The notes beneath the pieces were generated by a model. It saw only the letters and a list, made by a program, of their open reading frames with translations. It made no database searches and was not told the DNA's origin. The translations under genes were made by a program, and so were the position numbers. DNA of 64,000 nt from Arcanobacterium haemolyticum (GTDB lineage Bacteria; Actinomycetota; Actinomycetes; Actinomycetales; Actinomycetaceae), in NCBI GenBank assembly GCA_021532125.1, contig JADYUX010000005.1, forward strand, positions 62,001 through 126,000, given 5' to 3'. Below are positions 51,240 through 60,243 of this stretch, in pieces (positions within the stretch are counted from its first letter, which is position 1; each line of letters opens with the position of its first letter).

Positions 51240-52099
51240 GCACTCCAGTAACCGGAAAGCACCACGAGCCCGATGCACCTTCCACCCTGGCCGATGAGGT
51301 AACACCCATCATCGAGCTGCGCGACATGGAAGTAACCTTCAAAACCCGTACAGGCTCCCTGTTCCACCCGAACAAGATCAAGGCCGTGCGCGGAGTCAAT
51401 ATGAAGGTTATGCCTGGCGAAACGCTCGGCATCGTCGGCGAATCAGGCTGTGGCAAGTCCACAACCGCCAACGTCATGTGCGGCCTTCAGCGCCCCACCG
51501 CCGGCCACGTCTACTTCAAGGGACGCGAAGTGACGAAGCGCTCCGCGAACGATCGTCGCCTCATCGGCCGCGTCGTGTCCGTCGTGTTCCAAGATCCCGC
51601 GACTGCTCTCAACGCCCGCATGCCGGTGCGCGACCAGCTCGCAGATCCACTCAACGTGCACAAGATCGGTTCCAAGGCTGAACGCGAAGCTCGCGTCGAA
51701 GAACTCATCTCCATGGTGGGTCTACCCCATTCGGCACTCGACGCACTTCCCGGCCAACTCTCGGGAGGCCAGCGCCAGCGCGTCGCTATCGCCCGAGCAT
51801 TGTCGCTCAACCCGGATGCCATCATCGCCGACGAGCCCACCTCCGCCCTTGACGTGTCGGTGCGTGCGCAGATCCTCAACCTGCTCACCGACCTCAAGAA
51901 GGAACTCGGCCTCGCCATGGTGTTCATCAGCCACGACATCCAGACCGTTCGTTACGTCTCGGATCGTATCGCCGTGATGCACGATGGAATCGTCGCTGAA
52001 GAAGGCCCGGCCTCCGAACTCATGACCAACCCGAAGGACGACTACACCCGCAAGCTGCTGGGTGCCGCACCATCGCTCCTCCATCCCGCACTTTCATAA
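51236..52099 (+). CDS. siaI: ABC importer ATPase, DppF-like (sialic acid locus)
   Basis: 287 residues: Walker [10 protein letters not shown] (68-75), FQDPATALNARMPVRDQ Q-loop region, [15 protein letters not shown] signature, IIADEPTSALD Walker B and FISHDI. The C-terminus has the oligopeptide-transporter tail (NPKDDYTRKLLGA). The start ATGA overlaps the stop of the fusion gene by four bases. Together the two ATPase domains energise one importer with siaE, siaF and siaG. nanA begins 26 bp later, so the operon continues into catabolism. Confidence 0.87.
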   Translation: MSTPVTGKHHEPDAPSTLADEVTPIIELRDMEVTFKTRTGSLFHPNKIKAVRGVNMKVMPGETLGIVGESGCGKSTTANVMCGLQRPTAGHVYFKGREVTKRSANDRRLIGRVVSVVFQDPATALNARMPVRDQLADPLNVHKIGSKAEREARVEELISMVGLPHSALDALPGQLSGGQRQRVAIARALSLNPDAIIADEPTSALDVSVRAQILNLLTDLKKELGLAMVFISHDIQTVRYVSDRIAVMHDGIVAEEGPASELMTNPKDDYTRKLLGAAPSLLHPALS

Positions 52100-52125
52100 G
52101 AATCATTGAGAAAGGATCGTCTCCG

Positions 52126-53049
52126 ATGACGATGTCACTTTCGGGTGTTGTGCCACCCGTCGTCACCCCCCTCCACGAGGATCACTCGTTCGACGCAGCC
52201 TCGATGACACGCAACGTTGACCGCATGATCGACGCGGGCGTGAGCGGACTGTTCTTCCTCGGCTCCTCCGGTGAAGTCGCATTCTCCACCGATTCCCGCC
52301 GCCACGAGATCCTCGAAACTGGTATTGCAGCGACGAAGGGGCGCGTCCCCGTCCTCGCCGGCATTATCGACACCGAGACCGAGCGCATGATTGAGCACGG
52401 TATCGCGGCAAAGGAGCAGGGTGCGGATGCTCTCGTCGCCACTGCCCCGTTCTACGCTCTCGGCGGCGAAGCTGAGATCGAAGAAAACTTCCGCCTCATC
52501 CGTGAAGCGGTCGATCTTCCGCTGTTCGCCTATGACATTCCCGTCTGTGTCCACAAGAAGCTCAGCGTGGATATGCTTATCCGCCTCGGCAAGGATGGCG
52601 TACTCTCCGGCGTGAAGGATTCCTCCGGCGACGACGTCTCGTTCCGCCGCCTCATCCTCGCCAACAAGCGCGAAGGACACCCGCTCTGCCTCCTCACCGG
52701 CCATGAGGTCGTCGTCGACGGCACATACCTCGGCGGTGGCGACGGTTCCGTTCCGGGCCTCGGTAACGTCGACCCTGTCTCCTACGTCAAGCAGTGGGAA
52801 GCGGCGAAGGCCGGCGACTGGGAGACTGTCGCCAAGCTTCAGGATCACCTCGCCGACCTCATGGAGATTGTCTTCGCAGTCAAGGGCATCTCCGGTTTCG
52901 GCGCAGGTGCGGGCGCATTCAAGACAGCACTGTGGCTCCTTGGCGTCTTTGAGTCGAACCAGATGCCTCGCCCGGTGAAGGCACTTGAAGGAGAGAACGT
53001 CGAAGCTATTCGTCGTATTCTCATCAAGTCCGGCTTGCTCGAAGGTTAA
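52126..53049 (+). CDS. nanA: N-acetylneuraminate lyase (DHDPS/NAL superfamily)
   Basis: Cleaves N-acetylneuraminate to ManNAc and pyruvate through a Schiff base. 307 residues of class I aldolase fold: FFLGSSGEVAFST (GxxGE type), Y136 in FAYDIP, catalytic K164 in SGVKDSSGD, then GYDG-like GHEVVVDGTYLGGGDGSVPGLGN. The AYDIP stretch in place of the YNVPxRTG of dihydrodipicolinate synthase, and the context between a transporter and ManNAc kinase/epimerase genes, favour the lyase. AAAGGA precedes the ATG. A terminator-like hairpin follows. Confidence 0.85.
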   Translation: MTMSLSGVVPPVVTPLHEDHSFDAASMTRNVDRMIDAGVSGLFFLGSSGEVAFSTDSRRHEILETGIAATKGRVPVLAGIIDTETERMIEHGIAAKEQGADALVATAPFYALGGEAEIEENFRLIREAVDLPLFAYDIPVCVHKKLSVDMLIRLGKDGVLSGVKDSSGDDVSFRRLILANKREGHPLCLLTGHEVVVDGTYLGGGDGSVPGLGNVDPVSYVKQWEAAKAGDWETVAKLQDHLADLMEIVFAVKGISGFGAGAGAFKTALWLLGVFESNQMPRPVKALEGENVEAIRRILIKSGLLEG

Positions 53050-53057
53050 AGCGCAAG

Positions 53058-53127
53058 AAGCGGAGCCTGCGGCGTGTGCTCGGTGGCCCAGGCCTCCACA
53101 TAGCTCACGCTGCAGGCTCCGCTTTTA
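53058..53127 (+). terminator. Terminator-like hairpin after nanA
   Basis: A 13-bp perfect inverted repeat AAGCGGAGCCTGC pairs with 53112-53124 and is followed by TTTTATT. Since nanK starts 43 bp later with no obvious separate promoter, it may only reduce transcription. Confidence 0.65.
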
Positions 53128-53169
53128 TTCACCCGTCACCACTTTCGCCTTCCACACTGAGGAGCACTC

Positions 53170-54177
53170 ATGACCTCGCACAACCTGCCCGGCCCCCTCG
53201 TCGTCCTCGACATCGGCGGCACGAAAATCGCCGGTGCCATCGCACTTCCCTCAACGAACGGCGACGCCCCCGACATCATCCTCGAGCAGTCCCGCCCCAC
53301 GAATCCTTCCGAAGGTGGCGAAGCGGTCCTGGCTACCGTCATTGCACTTGCCACCGAACTCGTCGCACACTTCCGTCAGGATAACGACGACGACGTTGTG
53401 GGCGTGGGTATCGCGAGCGCCGGTGTTGTCGACGAAGATTCTGGTGCGATTACGTCGGCAACTGATCTCATTCCCGGGTGGGCAGGTACGGAACTCGGAG
53501 CTCGGGTCAGTGAGGCACTCGGCCTCCCGACGCGCGTCCTCAACGATGTTCATGCCCACGCGCTCGGTGAGGTCACGTGGGGCGCTGCCCGCGAGGCATC
53601 GTCGGCTGTCGTGCTCGGCGTCGGTACCGGAATCGGCGGAGCCGTTGTTCTTCATGGCCGCGTGCTCCGCGGCGCTCATTCGATTGCCGGGCACCTTGGG
53701 CATATTCACCACTCGCTTGGCCGCGGCTTCCTCTGCTCGTGCGGCCGCGACGGGCATATTGAGCCTGTTGCCTCAGGATCTGGCGTGGCGACGCTCTACC
53801 ATCGTCGCCTCAAAGACACCACGGAAGGGCCCGCAGCCCCTGGCACACTCGAACCTGGCACGACTAGCTATTCGGGCCTTGATGTCCAGAATGCCGCCGA
53901 AGCTGGCGACACCGTCGCGCTCTCCGCAATCGAAGATTCCGCACGGGCCCTCGGAGAGATCATGGGATCACTCGCGAACGCCATCGACCCCGACGTTTTT
54001 GTTCTCTCCGGCTCCATGACCAAAACCGGCCCGATGTGGTGGGAACCTCTCCGCGACGGCTTCGCCGCCAGCGCTATGACCCCACTCGCCGGAACACCTA
54101 TCCTCAACGGAACACTCGGCGGCCGCGCCCCACTCCTTGGAGCTGCCGCCAACTTCGCCCTCACCTGCGGCGAATAA
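53170..54177 (+). CDS. nanK: ROK-family sugar kinase, probable N-acetylmannosamine kinase
   Basis: 335 residues. ATP-binding DIGGTK near the N-terminus, VGIASAGVVD, LNDVHAHALGE with the catalytic aspartate, GVGTGIGGAVVLHG, and the ROK zinc site region GHLGHIHHSLGRGFLCSCGRDGHIE. The canonical ROK zinc motif CxCGxxGCxE has its third cysteine replaced by histidine here, which could still bind zinc. Between nanA and nanE, so it most likely phosphorylates ManNAc to ManNAc-6-P. The GAGGAG ribosome site is clear. Confidence 0.85.
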   Translation: MTSHNLPGPLVVLDIGGTKIAGAIALPSTNGDAPDIILEQSRPTNPSEGGEAVLATVIALATELVAHFRQDNDDDVVGVGIASAGVVDEDSGAITSATDLIPGWAGTELGARVSEALGLPTRVLNDVHAHALGEVTWGAAREASSAVVLGVGTGIGGAVVLHGRVLRGAHSIAGHLGHIHHSLGRGFLCSCGRDGHIEPVASGSGVATLYHRRLKDTTEGPAAPGTLEPGTTSYSGLDVQNAAEAGDTVALSAIEDSARALGEIMGSLANAIDPDVFVLSGSMTKTGPMWWEPLRDGFAASAMTPLAGTPILNGTLGGRAPLLGAAANFALTCGE

Positions 54178-54184
54178 CCAGACG

Positions 54185-54219
54185 GGCTGCCCGCAGTGAC
54201 TCACCCACCGCGGGCAGCC
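54185..54219 (+). terminator. Hairpin after nanK
   Basis: GGCTGCCCGC pairs perfectly with GCGGGCAGCC over a 15-base loop, 8 bp after the nanK stop. No T tract; may be a processing or stability element before nanE. Confidence 0.55.
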
Positions 54220-54339
54220 ACCCCAACACCACCACGAGAAATCTTCTACAGTGGACGGCGACACCCGAGCAAAGCCGCCGGCGATGCTCGTCGTTCGTCG
54301 TTTATCGTGCGCACAACTCAACGAAAAGGACCCATTCTC

Positions 54340-55014
54340 ATGCATCCCGTAGTCGAATCACTCCGCGGCGGACTCGTCGTTTCCTGCCAGGCATACCCCG
54401 GCGAACCGATGCGTAACCCGGAGACAATGGCGCAAATGGCGCGCGCAGCGGAAATCGGCGGCGCTGTCGCGATCCGCTGCCAAGGCCTCTCCGATATTTC
54501 CCTCATCAAGAGTCGTGTCGAAATCCCTGTGATTGGGCTGTGGAAGGAAGGCCACGACGGCGTATTCATCACGCCGACGCTACGCCACGCGCGCGCATGC
54601 GTCATGGCCGGGTCGGATGTCGTAGCGCTTGACGCCACGAGCCGCCCCCGTCCCGACGGCCTCAGCTTCACAGAAACTGTCAAGGCGCTGCGCGGCGAAG
54701 GTGCAGTTGTCATGGCTGACTGCGGTTCCTTCGCCGATGCCGAGCAGGCCGTCGAAGCCGGCTGTGACATCGTCTCCACCACCCTCTCGGGCTACACGGG
54801 CGAGCGTCCCAAGACCGAGGGTCCCGACTTCGAGCTGCTCGAACAGATCATCGCCGCCTTCCCTGACGTGCCCGTGATCTGCGAAGGCCGCATCCGCACC
54901 CCCGAGGACGTCACCGCTGTCATGAAACTGGGTGCGTGGTCGGTTGTGGTTGGCACGTCGATCACCCATCCGACGTCGCTTACCCAGCGCTTTGCTGCAG
55001 CATTGCCTCAGTGA
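54340..55014 (+). CDS. nanE: N-acetylmannosamine-6-phosphate 2-epimerase
   Basis: Converts ManNAc-6-P to GlcNAc-6-P, the entry point to the nag pathway. 224 residues of the NanE TIM-barrel family: LRGGLVVSCQAYPGEPM, AVAIRCQGLSDI, IPVIGLWK, VVALDATSRPRPDG, VMADCGSFADA, CDIVSTTLSGYTGE, and the phosphate-binding VICEGRIRTPEDVTAVMKLGAWSVVVGTSITHP. AAAAGGA lies nine bases before this ATG; the frame is open upstream but overlaps the hairpin after nanK. Last gene of the locus; nagA and nagB are not in the window. Confidence 0.92.
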   Translation: MHPVVESLRGGLVVSCQAYPGEPMRNPETMAQMARAAEIGGAVAIRCQGLSDISLIKSRVEIPVIGLWKEGHDGVFITPTLRHARACVMAGSDVVALDATSRPRPDGLSFTETVKALRGEGAVVMADCGSFADAEQAVEAGCDIVSTTLSGYTGERPKTEGPDFELLEQIIAAFPDVPVICEGRIRTPEDVTAVMKLGAWSVVVGTSITHPTSLTQRFAAALPQ

Positions 55015-55126
55015 CTGGCGTGCTGCGAGTCGTAGTACGCCAGCTTCGCAGCCTGTGTGTTCATTTGTTCCGACGAACGACGACAACTTCATTGATTACC
55101 GGCGACGAGTCCTGAGTTAGTCGCCA

Positions 55127-55154
55127 GTGGGCCCCGCGGTGTCGCGGGGCCCAC
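55127..55154 (+). terminator. Terminator after nanE
   Basis: GTGGGCCCCGC pairs perfectly with 55144-55154 over a 6-base loop, about 110 bp after the nanE stop. Confidence 0.65.
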
Positions 55155-55180
55155 GTGTGTGAGGTGTTGCGGGGATGTGC

Positions 55181-55250
55181 CTGGCCGGCGCAGGTTACAC
55201 CGCACTGGCGCGGCTTACCGGACGCAATTTCCGGTGCTCGCTGCGCCACC
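55181..55250. repeat. Dispersed intergenic hairpin repeat, copy E
   Basis: Two direct units (GGCGCAGGTTACACCG and CTGGCGCGGCTTACCGG) followed by ATTTCCGGTGCTCGCTGCGCCA, which folds back on the second unit (TGGCGC/GCGCCA and ACCGG/CCGGT). It is the clearest copy of the family and nearly matches copy F at 63903 read in reverse. Confidence 0.65.
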
Positions 55251-55325
55251 TGTGAGAAGCATGCGGAGGTAGGGCACGACGAGGTCCGGAAACCCGACTC
55301 GCCACCTGTGAGAAGCGTGGGGAGG
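55244..55325. repeat. 26-bp direct repeat upstream of hrpA
   Basis: CGCCACCTGTGAGAAGC followed by ATGCGGAGG at 55244-55269 recurs at 55300-55325 with two changes, 56 bases apart. The first copy begins inside repeat E. Non-coding, about 90 bp before hrpA. Confidence 0.7.
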
Positions 55326-55417
55326 ATACGTGCGGGTCCACTTACCACGGCGCGCCGATTTAGCGGGAAGAATATCCTTGAGGCCTCCGCGCACCCATGT
55401 GAGAGAATCAATGCAGT

Positions 55418-58400
55418 ATGTCCACTCCATCTTCAGACTCGTCGCCGCAGCACCAAGCTCGAAACAGCTCGTCGCGCGGTCACACATCGTCGCGTCAGGG
55501 CTCCAACAAGCCTGATGCACCACACGAGCACAGCCTCCCCGGAGCACGCGCCGCCACGAACACCGGCACAGCCTCCCCGGCACAACCGCACTCTCGCCGC
55601 GGGAACCGCACCCGTGCGAACTCACGCCGAAACACCCGAAAAACCGCAGCGAACAAGCCTCGCCGTTCGTCGTTCACACCCTTCACAGCGGAGCAACTCG
55701 ACGCACGCCGGGCCGCTTGCCCGACAATCACCTACCCTGAACAGCTCCCCGTATCCGCCCGCCGAGACGAGATCGCGAAGGCGATCGCGGAGAACCAGGT
55801 CGTCATCATCGCCGGCGAAACCGGCTCAGGAAAAACCACGCAGCTCCCGAAAATCTGCATGGAGCTCGGCCGTGGAGTCACGGGACTCATCGGCCATACA
55901 CAGCCACGGCGCATCGCCGCACGCTCCGTAGCCGAACGCATCTGTGCGGAACTCGGCGTGAAACTCGGTGGGGCAGTCGGGTATCAAGTGCGATTTACCG
56001 ACGAGGTCGGCCCCACCACGCTGGTCAAACTCATGACCGACGGAATTCTCCTGGCAGAAATCCAGTCCGACCCAGACCTTTTGCGTTACGACACCCTCAT
56101 CATCGACGAGGCACACGAACGCTCCCTCAACATCGATTTCATCCTCGGCTACCTTGCGCGTCTCCTTCCGCGCCGCCCGGATCTCAAGGTCATTATTACG
56201 TCGGCGACGATCGACACCGAACGGTTCGCTGACCACTTCGGAAACCACACATCGGCGCACGCCAACAACCCAGCCACTGAATCCACGCCGGCCCCCATTA
56301 TTGAAGTTTCCGGCCGCACCTATCCGGTGGAGATTCGCTACCGCCCACTCCGTCCGGAGAGTATGGACGACGATGCCCGTGATTCGTCGTCAGAAACTCG
56401 CGGGGCACAACCCCACGGAGATTCGGTGGGGCACATCCACAGCGCTTCCCACACCTCCGGCCAGTTCTACACCGAGCTCGACGGCCCAGAAACACCGGGA
56501 CGCGCCGAGGCCGTGGACCAGGTGACAGGAATTATCGAGGCGTGCCAGGAACTCATGGCGGAAGGCCCCGGCGATATTCTCGTTTTCCTTTCGGGTGAGG
56601 GCGAGATTCGTGATACGCAGCAGGCTTTCGAAGACGAGCTCGGCAGGAAGTATATTGCGCCGGGCGGACGTTCGAGCGTCCCGGGGGCGGTGGAAGTTCT
56701 GCCGCTCTTTGCCCGCCTTTCTGCGGCAGAGCAGCACAGGATTTTTGAACCTCATCAGCATCGTCGGATTATTTTGGCGACGAATATCGCGGAAACGTCA
56801 CTGACAGTTCCCGGAATTCGCTACGTCGTTGATCCGGGAACTGCACGAATTTCGCGCTACTCCAACAAGACGAAGGTGCAACGCCTGCCGATCGAGCCTG
56901 TGTCGCAGGCGAGTGCGAATCAGCGCGCTGGTCGATGCGGGCGTGTGGCCGACGGTATCTGTATCCGCCTCTACTCGGAGGCCGACTTCGCGCATCGCGA
57001 CGAATTTACGCAGCCGGAGATTCAGCGCACCTCGCTTGCCTCGGTGATTCTGCAGATGATTTCGCTCGGCCTGGGCGACGTGTCGAAGTTCCCCTTCATT
57101 GATCCGCCAGACGACCGAGCCGTGCGCGCTGGTGCACAGCTCCTCGAAGAAATCGGCGCTGTGGACACCCGGCCCGTGCGGGGCCGTGAGACCGGGCCCC
57201 GCCTCACGAAGATTGGTTGGCAGCTAGCTCGTCTCCCTATCGATCCGCGCCTCGGACGTATGCTCATCGAGGCGGAACGCAATGGCTGTGCGAGCGAGGT
57301 GCTAGTGCTCGTCGCTGCGCTCTCCGTCCAAGATGTGCGCGAACGCCCCACCGAAAAGCGCCCGCAGGCCGACCAGCTCCATGCGCGTTTCACCGCTCGT
57401 TCGTCGGACTTCCTCGCCTACCTCACCATGTGGCGCTACCTGCATACGCAGCAGCGGGAGCTTTCCGGCTCGACTTTTCGCCGCATGTGCCGCGCCGAAT
57501 TCCTCAACTACCTGCGCTATCGCGAATGGACCGACGTCGTTTCGCAGCTCACCCAGATGGCGAAACCGCTTGGGCTGAGTGTGCGCCCATTGGCGATGCC
57601 GAGCCGCGAACAAATCCGCGAAGCAGAAGCGGCCGGGGCGGGAGCTGGAACGCCGGGAGGTGCGATCAATTCTGGTGCTGTCGCGGTGGCCTGTCGTGAT
57701 TTCGGACGCTCGGCGGACACTCCGGAAGCCGGCGCGATTCACCGTTCTATGCTCGTCGGCCTCCTCTCCAACCTTGGTAACTACTCGGAGAAGTCGCGCG
57801 ACTACGTGGGTGCACGTGGCACGCACTTCGTCGTGTGGCCAGGTTCAGGTTTGCATCGGCGCACCCCAGCATGGGTCATGGCCGCCGAGCTTGTCGAAAC
57901 GTCGCGACTTTTTGCCCGCACCGTTGCGGCGATCGAGCCAAGTTGGATCGAGCCGCTTGCGAAGCACCTCGTGAAGAAGTCGTACTCGGAGCCTGTGTGG
58001 AGCACACGCAACGGCGCAGCGATGTGCACGGAACGTGTAACCCTCTATGGGATGACGCTCGTCGCCGATCGCCACATCCTTCTCTCATCTGTCGGCACCG
58101 ACAGCGCCCGCGAACTTGCGCGAGAGATGTTCATTCGCCACGGCCTCGTTGAAGGCGACTGGCGAACTCACCACGAATTCCTCCGAGCTAACAAGAAGGC
58201 ACTGGAGGAGGCCGGAGAGACGGAGAGTAAGCTTCGTCGCCACGGAATCATTGCCGACGACGATGTTCTTGCTGCTTTCTACGACGAACGCGTACCTGCG
58301 AATGTCGTATCTGGCCGCCACTTCGACTCGTGGTGGAAGAAAGAGAAGCGGGAGAACCCGCACCTTCTTGACTTCACGCAGGAGCTGCTGCTCGGCGGTG

Positions 58401-60100
58401 CGGGAGCAAGCGAAGGTGACTACCCCGACGAATGGGTGCAAGGCGATATTTCCCTCCCTATCTCGTACTCCTTTAATCCGGGTGCGTACGGCGACGGCGT
58501 GACCGTGACAATCCCGGTCACTCTCCTTCCCCAGCTCGAACCCGCTGGTTTCGATTGGCTTGTCCCTGGCATGCGTGACGAGCTCGTGCAAGGGACGATC
58601 CGAGCGCTACCCAAGCGGGTGCGGCGCCAGCTTGTCCCAGCACCAGATGTGGTCCGCGACCTCCTGCCCCTTTTGCCCGCGTGGGATGACGTGGCGCACG
58701 GGCAACCGGGCGCGCCGAGCTTCCAGGAGGCCTTTACACAGGCTGTGAGGGAACTCCGCGGAATCGAGATCGACGAAGCCGCGTGGCGCGAAACTGATCT
58801 GCCGGCTCACTTGCGCATGTGGTTCCGAGTTCGTAGCGAGCGTGGCGCTGTGCTCGACGAGGGCGAAAGCCTTGAGCATCTCCAGGCACAGTTGGCGCCG
58901 AGGGCGAAATCTGCTGTGGAGAGTGTAGTGAAGGGTGCCGTGGCGATGGCGCTCGACGAAGCTCGGCGCGGACTGCTCGCCTCTCCTGGCAATCGCTCAC
59001 GCGCTGGCGCTCCAGAGGATTCGGCTTCGTCCACGGATTATCGGGACGACGAAGGAGCCGCTCGCCGAGCAATTCAGGCCGCGTTGGCTGCAGACAAGGC
59101 CGACGACGCACTTGAATCCTGGCCCTCCGTGACCGATGGGATTATTCCTGCATCTGTGGAGACTACCGGGCCAGATGGCATGGTTGTGCGCGGCTATCCG
59201 GCCATTGCCCTCCGCGAGGCCTCGAATGACGGGCAGGCACTAGGCGGCGGCAAGGCGCCAAGTAGCGGGAAGGCGTCTAGTGGCGGGAAGGCTGCAGGTG
59301 CCGGAGCTTTCGGGTGGAAACCCGTGGGACTAAGTGTCCTGGCCGAACCGGCCATACAAGTGCGGGATCATCGAACTGGCCTCGTCCATCTCCTCGCGCG
59401 GAACCTTGAGATGCCGGAAGCTCGCGTTACTAGCCGCTGGCCAGGTGATATGTCACTAGCTTTGGCAGGCTCGCCGTATCCGAGCACCGCAGCACTCGTG
59501 GCAGATCTTCAGCTTGCCGCTGCCCGAAACGTTGCCGAACGCTGGTGCCAGACCCAGAAAATCAAGCTCGGCGAGCTTCGCTCTCGCGATCACTGGGATG
59601 CTCTTGTGGCGTGGGCACGCGATCGCCATGAGGACGAAGTGTTTGCCTTGGCGAGGATCGCGGCGGATATTTGCACGCACTGGGCCGGAGTGAGTCAGGC
59701 AATCAAGAAGGCCACGTCGGTTGCTTTGCTGGCCACGGTGGCGGATCTTCGGGCGCAACTTTCGGAACTCGTACCGGCGGGATTCGTCGTCACTACACCG
59801 TCCGAACGCTTGCCGCATCTTGTGCGCTATCTCAAAGCTGCCGCGATGCGACTTGAAAAAGCTGCGACGAATCCGGCTGGCGACGATGCGCTTGCGTGGC
59901 AGATTCAGGAGGTAAGTGAGCGCCTTGCGGCGGCGCGGGAGGCCGCGAGCGCTCGCCAATACGATCCTGCTGTCGCACGTGCACTTGTGGAGGCACGCTG
60001 GGCGATCGAGGAGCTACGGGTTTCCTTGTTTGCCCAACAGCTTGGCACGCAGGGAAAGGTGAGTGCGAAGCGTATCGAGAAAATGCTCGCAGGAGTTTGA
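55418..60100 (+). CDS. hrpA: ATP-dependent RNA helicase HrpA (DEAH box)
   Basis: 1560 residues, longer than the roughly 1300 of enterobacterial HrpA. A basic, Ser/Arg-rich N-terminal tail of about 90 residues precedes the helicase core: Walker A GETGSGKTT (133-141), HTQPRRIAARSVAERI, DEAH (230-233), SAT motif III, ATNIAETSLTVPGIRYVVDPG, and QRAGRCGR motif VI. Helicase-associated and OB-fold domains follow, then the long HrpA-specific DUF3418-type C-terminal half. A Gly/Ser/Lys-rich insert (GGGKAPSSGKASSGGKAAGAG region, about 1275-1295) is lineage-specific. HrpA helps rescue stalled or collided ribosomes and process mRNA in E. coli. Single gene; ribosome site weak. Confidence 0.93.
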   Translation: MSTPSSDSSPQHQARNSSSRGHTSSRQGSNKPDAPHEHSLPGARAATNTGTASPAQPHSRRGNRTRANSRRNTRKTAANKPRRSSFTPFTAEQLDARRAACPTITYPEQLPVSARRDEIAKAIAENQVVIIAGETGSGKTTQLPKICMELGRGVTGLIGHTQPRRIAARSVAERICAELGVKLGGAVGYQVRFTDEVGPTTLVKLMTDGILLAEIQSDPDLLRYDTLIIDEAHERSLNIDFILGYLARLLPRRPDLKVIITSATIDTERFADHFGNHTSAHANNPATESTPAPIIEVSGRTYPVEIRYRPLRPESMDDDARDSSSETRGAQPHGDSVGHIHSASHTSGQFYTELDGPETPGRAEAVDQVTGIIEACQELMAEGPGDILVFLSGEGEIRDTQQAFEDELGRKYIAPGGRSSVPGAVEVLPLFARLSAAEQHRIFEPHQHRRIILATNIAETSLTVPGIRYVVDPGTARISRYSNKTKVQRLPIEPVSQASANQRAGRCGRVADGICIRLYSEADFAHRDEFTQPEIQRTSLASVILQMISLGLGDVSKFPFIDPPDDRAVRAGAQLLEEIGAVDTRPVRGRETGPRLTKIGWQLARLPIDPRLGRMLIEAERNGCASEVLVLVAALSVQDVRERPTEKRPQADQLHARFTARSSDFLAYLTMWRYLHTQQRELSGSTFRRMCRAEFLNYLRYREWTDVVSQLTQMAKPLGLSVRPLAMPSREQIREAEAAGAGAGTPGGAINSGAVAVACRDFGRSADTPEAGAIHRSMLVGLLSNLGNYSEKSRDYVGARGTHFVVWPGSGLHRRTPAWVMAAELVETSRLFARTVAAIEPSWIEPLAKHLVKKSYSEPVWSTRNGAAMCTERVTLYGMTLVADRHILLSSVGTDSARELAREMFIRHGLVEGDWRTHHEFLRANKKALEEAGETESKLRRHGIIADDDVLAAFYDERVPANVVSGRHFDSWWKKEKRENPHLLDFTQELLLGGAGASEGDYPDEWVQGDISLPISYSFNPGAYGDGVTVTIPVTLLPQLEPAGFDWLVPGMRDELVQGTIRALPKRVRRQLVPAPDVVRDLLPLLPAWDDVAHGQPGAPSFQEAFTQAVRELRGIEIDEAAWRETDLPAHLRMWFRVRSERGAVLDEGESLEHLQAQLAPRAKSAVESVVKGAVAMALDEARRGLLASPGNRSRAGAPEDSASSTDYRDDEGAARRAIQAALAADKADDALESWPSVTDGIIPASVETTGPDGMVVRGYPAIALREASNDGQALGGGKAPSSGKASSGGKAAGAGAFGWKPVGLSVLAEPAIQVRDHRTGLVHLLARNLEMPEARVTSRWPGDMSLALAGSPYPSTAALVADLQLAAARNVAERWCQTQKIKLGELRSRDHWDALVAWARDRHEDEVFALARIAADICTHWAGVSQAIKKATSVALLATVADLRAQLSELVPAGFVVTTPSERLPHLVRYLKAAAMRLEKAATNPAGDDALAWQIQEVSERLAAAREAASARQYDPAVARALVEARWAIEELRVSLFAQQLGTQGKVSAKRIEKMLAGV

Positions 60101-60243
60101 CGAATTCCCGCTGGGGACGATCCTTCGGTTCGTCCTGCTCAAGTCACCTGTGAAGGAACGAATGAGGGTGCGCTACCTGGTGATGTCATTCTCGACCTCA
60201 ATACGCTGAGATTCCAGAGCGACATTCGTCTGTTCGAGGCGGT

